Shown here: in pieces, positions 8,138 through 9,506 of the stretch
Layout of the letters: each line of letters starts with the position of its first letter
How positions within the stretch are numbered: position 1 is the stretch's first letter
Assembly (NCBI GenBank): GCA_000434535.1
Contig: FR878682.1
Span: forward strand, 3,374 to 12,879
Source: Collinsella sp. CAG:166
Lineage (GTDB): Bacteria > Actinomycetota > Coriobacteriia > Coriobacteriales > Coriobacteriaceae
Direction of reading: 5' to 3'
DNA: 9,506 nucleotides
The notes under the pieces: generated by a model
Seen by the model: the letters and a program-made list of their open reading frames with translations, nothing else
What the model was told of the DNA's origin: nothing
Databases searched by the model: none
Translations under genes and position numbers: made by a program

Positions 8138-8168
8138 TTGACTTTGACCCTACTTCAGCGGGTACCAT
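8138..8168 (+). promoter_or_regulatory. Candidate promoter of the DUF362 gene
   Basis: TTGACT (8138-8143, 5 of 6 matches to TTGACA) and TACCAT (8163-8168, 4 of 6) lie 19 bp apart. A second overlapping -35-like TTGACC is at 8144-8149 but gives only a 13-bp spacer. The spacer is longer than the usual 17, so the call is moderate. It is supported by its place in the only gap before a gene that looks monocistronic. Confidence 0.5.
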
Positions 8169-8174
8169 CCTCTT

Positions 8175-8207
8175 ATGTCTGTAACGCCATATAGACCGAG
8201 GGGATAG
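8175..8207 (+). CDS. Possible 10-residue leader ORF (MSVTPYRPRG)
   Basis: ATG at 8175 opens a frame of ten codons ending in TAG at 8205-8207, four bases before the ATG of the DUF362 gene and out of frame with it. The ATG sits six bases after the TACCAT hexamer, so a transcript could start right at it and be translated without a leader. The downstream ribosome site (8198-8204) lies inside this ORF, which would allow coupling or attenuation. It is too short to judge by composition and may be chance. Confidence 0.2.
   Translation: MSVTPYRPRG
8198..8204 (+). promoter_or_regulatory. Shine-Dalgarno GAGGGGA for the DUF362 gene
   Basis: GAGGGGA lies seven bases before the ATG at 8212 and supports that start. 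The gene then begins with an Ala/Pro-rich leader before the conserved KVYFTNLRT segment. Confidence 0.65.
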
Positions 8208-8211
8208 ATCT

Positions 8212-9417
8212 ATGACCGCAGCCGCACCCGCCGCACCCGCCAAGGTGTACTTTACGAACCTGCGCACGCATGCTCGCGAGAGCCAGCTCGACAAGCTCAA
8301 GCGCCTCATTCGCCGCGCCGGTATTGAGCAGATCGACTTTGAGAACAAGTTCGTTGCTATCAAGATTCACTTTGGCGAGCTGGGCAACCTGAGTTTTTTG
8401 CGTCCCAACTACGCCCGCGCCGTCGCGGATGTCGTGAAGGAGCTGGGCGGCAAGCCCTTCCTCACCGACTGCAACACGCTCTATGTCGGTAGCCGCAAAA
8501 ACGCGCTCGAGCACATCGACACCGCCTACCAGAACGGCTTTACCCCGTATGCCACGGGCTGCCAGATCATCATCGCCGACGGCCTCAAGGGCACCGACGA
8601 GGCGCTCGTCCCGGTCGAGGGCGGCGAGTACGTGCACGAGGCCAAGATCGGTCAGGCACTCATGGACGCCGATATTGTGATCAGCCTCACCCACTTTAAA
8701 GGCCATGAGCAGGCCGGCTTTGGCGGCGCCATGAAGAACCTGGGCATGGGCGGCGGCAGCCGTGCCGGCAAGATGGAGCAGCATGCCGCCGGCAAGCCGA
8801 ACGTCGCGACCGAGCACTGCGTTGGCTGCCATGCCTGCGAGAAAATCTGCGCGCACAACGCTATCTCGTTCGACGACACCCGCGAGCGCGAGCTTGCCAA
8901 CGGCGCTACTCGCACGGTGCACGTGGCTGCCATCGACCACGATCGCTGCGTGGGCTGCGGCCGCTGCATCGGCGTGTGCAACCAGGACGCCATCAAGCCC
9001 GGCTATGAAGCCGCGGCCGACGTGCTCAACTGCAAGATCGCCGAGTACACCAAGGCCGTCGTCGACGGCCGCCCGAACTTCCATATCTCGCTTGCCATGG
9101 ATATCAGCCCCAACTGCGATTGCCATCCCGAAAACGACACGCCTATCGTCAACGACATCGGCATGTTCGCGAGCTTCGACCCGGTCGCCATCGACCAGGC
9201 CTGCGCCGATGCCGTCATGGCATCCGAGCCGCTGCCCAACACCGAGCTCACCGATAGCGCGGCCAAGATGGAGCACAATCACGAGCATCTGGAGGGCGAG
9301 CAGGCGCGCGACCCCTTCTGCATCACGCATCCCGACACCGACTGGCGCGCGTGCATCGCGCACGCCGAAAAAATCGGCCTGGGCACGAGCGAGTACGAGC
9401 TCATCGAGGTCAAGTAG
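8212..9417 (+). CDS. DUF362 domain protein with two [4Fe-4S] ferredoxin motifs
   Basis: A 401-residue protein, probably cytoplasmic: the Ala/Pro-rich N-terminus is not a signal peptide and there are no membrane helices. The DUF362 signature is clear: KIHFGELGNLSFLRPNYAR (51-69), TDCNTLYVGSR (85-95), LTHFKGHEQAGFGGAMKNLG (159-178) and a C-terminal part with DIGMFASFDPVAIDQAC (315-331). Two cluster motifs are inserted: C203-C206-C209-C213 and C246-C249-C252-C256. Both have CxxCxxCxxxC spacing, but the residue after the last cysteine is Ala or Asn in place of the usual Pro. Further cysteines include C302 and C304 in NCDCHPEND, and the protein has 16 in all. The domain is widespread in anaerobes and mostly uncharacterised; an electron-transfer or redox role is inferred from the clusters only. 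It has its own promoter-like region and a terminator after it, so it is probably monocistronic. Confidence 0.93.
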   Translation: MTAAAPAAPAKVYFTNLRTHARESQLDKLKRLIRRAGIEQIDFENKFVAIKIHFGELGNLSFLRPNYARAVADVVKELGGKPFLTDCNTLYVGSRKNALEHIDTAYQNGFTPYATGCQIIIADGLKGTDEALVPVEGGEYVHEAKIGQALMDADIVISLTHFKGHEQAGFGGAMKNLGMGGGSRAGKMEQHAAGKPNVATEHCVGCHACEKICAHNAISFDDTRERELANGATRTVHVAAIDHDRCVGCGRCIGVCNQDAIKPGYEAAADVLNCKIAEYTKAVVDGRPNFHISLAMDISPNCDCHPENDTPIVNDIGMFASFDPVAIDQACADAVMASEPLPNTELTDSAAKMEHNHEHLEGEQARDPFCITHPDTDWRACIAHAEKIGLGTSEYELIEVK

Positions 9418-9464
9418 CGCCTAGCTATTGGACAAAACAAGCGCATTTGTAGCGCAACGTTAGC

Positions 9465-9503
9465 AAAAGCCGCCCGTGAGCACAGCGCCCGCGGGCGGCT
9501 TTT
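9465..9503 (+). terminator. Intrinsic terminator after the DUF362 gene, possibly bidirectional
   Basis: AAAAGCCGCCCG (9465-9476) and CGGGCGGCTTTT (9492-9503) are perfect inverted copies, a 12-bp stem with eight GC pairs and a 15-base loop. The A and T tails at both sides mean it could stop transcription from either direction, although the T-run is only four bases. A 47-base gap with no ORF separates it from the DUF362 stop. Confidence 0.85.
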
Positions 9504-9506
9504 CGG

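Noticed and set aside
8173..9363. 396-codon antisense ORF opposite the DUF362 gene
   Set aside because: Gly/Val/Ala/His-rich shadow frame without motifs; the plus strand encodes conserved DUF362 and ferredoxin signatures.
9441..9455. GCGC-N7-GCGC inverted repeat after the DUF362 gene
   Set aside because: The stem is only four bases and self-complementary by composition; the nearby 12-bp hairpin explains termination.

Overview
The window is GC-rich, densely coding bacterial DNA. Its strong GC bias at third codon positions gives long false ORFs on the antisense strand. Codon style, the protein families and a ferredoxin-type DUF362 protein suggest an anaerobic, high-GC gut actinobacterium such as Collinsella or another Coriobacteriia. 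This is an inference from style; no rRNA or marker gene is present.

Layout. (1) Positions 1-1094, minus strand: a NarL/DesK-type sensor histidine kinase that runs off the left edge just before its C-terminus. (2) Positions 1095-1292: a divergent intergenic region with a -10-like hexamer abutting the kinase start, a strong stem-loop, a 20-bp-spaced direct repeat and a GTGA-N6-TCAC palindrome. (3) Positions 1293-4619, plus strand: a three-gene ABC-2 exporter operon (ATPase and two different permeases), with 8-nt spacing at the first junction and a 14-nt overlap at the second. (4) Positions 4620-4700: a short AT-richer gap with inverted repeats. (5) Positions 4701-8101: a second exporter of a different family, made of a MacB/LolD-type ATPase and an 888-residue permease with two FtsX modules and two large external domains. 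(6) Positions 8102-8211: a promoter-like region with a possible 10-codon leader ORF. (7) Positions 8212-9417: a DUF362 protein with two [4Fe-4S] motifs, followed by a strong hairpin terminator at 9465-9503.

How the genes may work together. A sensor kinase with almost no extracytoplasmic domain, divergent from an ATPase and two ABC-2 permeases, resembles the Bacillus LnrJK-LnrLMN (YfiJKLMN) linearmycin-resistance arrangement: a two-component system controlling an exporter of membrane-active compounds. A LuxR/NarL-type response regulator would be expected just beyond the left edge. The MacB/FtsX exporter is probably a separate envelope or efflux transporter. The DUF362 gene appears to be its own transcription unit.

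No mobile element, tRNA, rRNA or CRISPR array was seen. No stretch longer than 300 bases lacks a gene.
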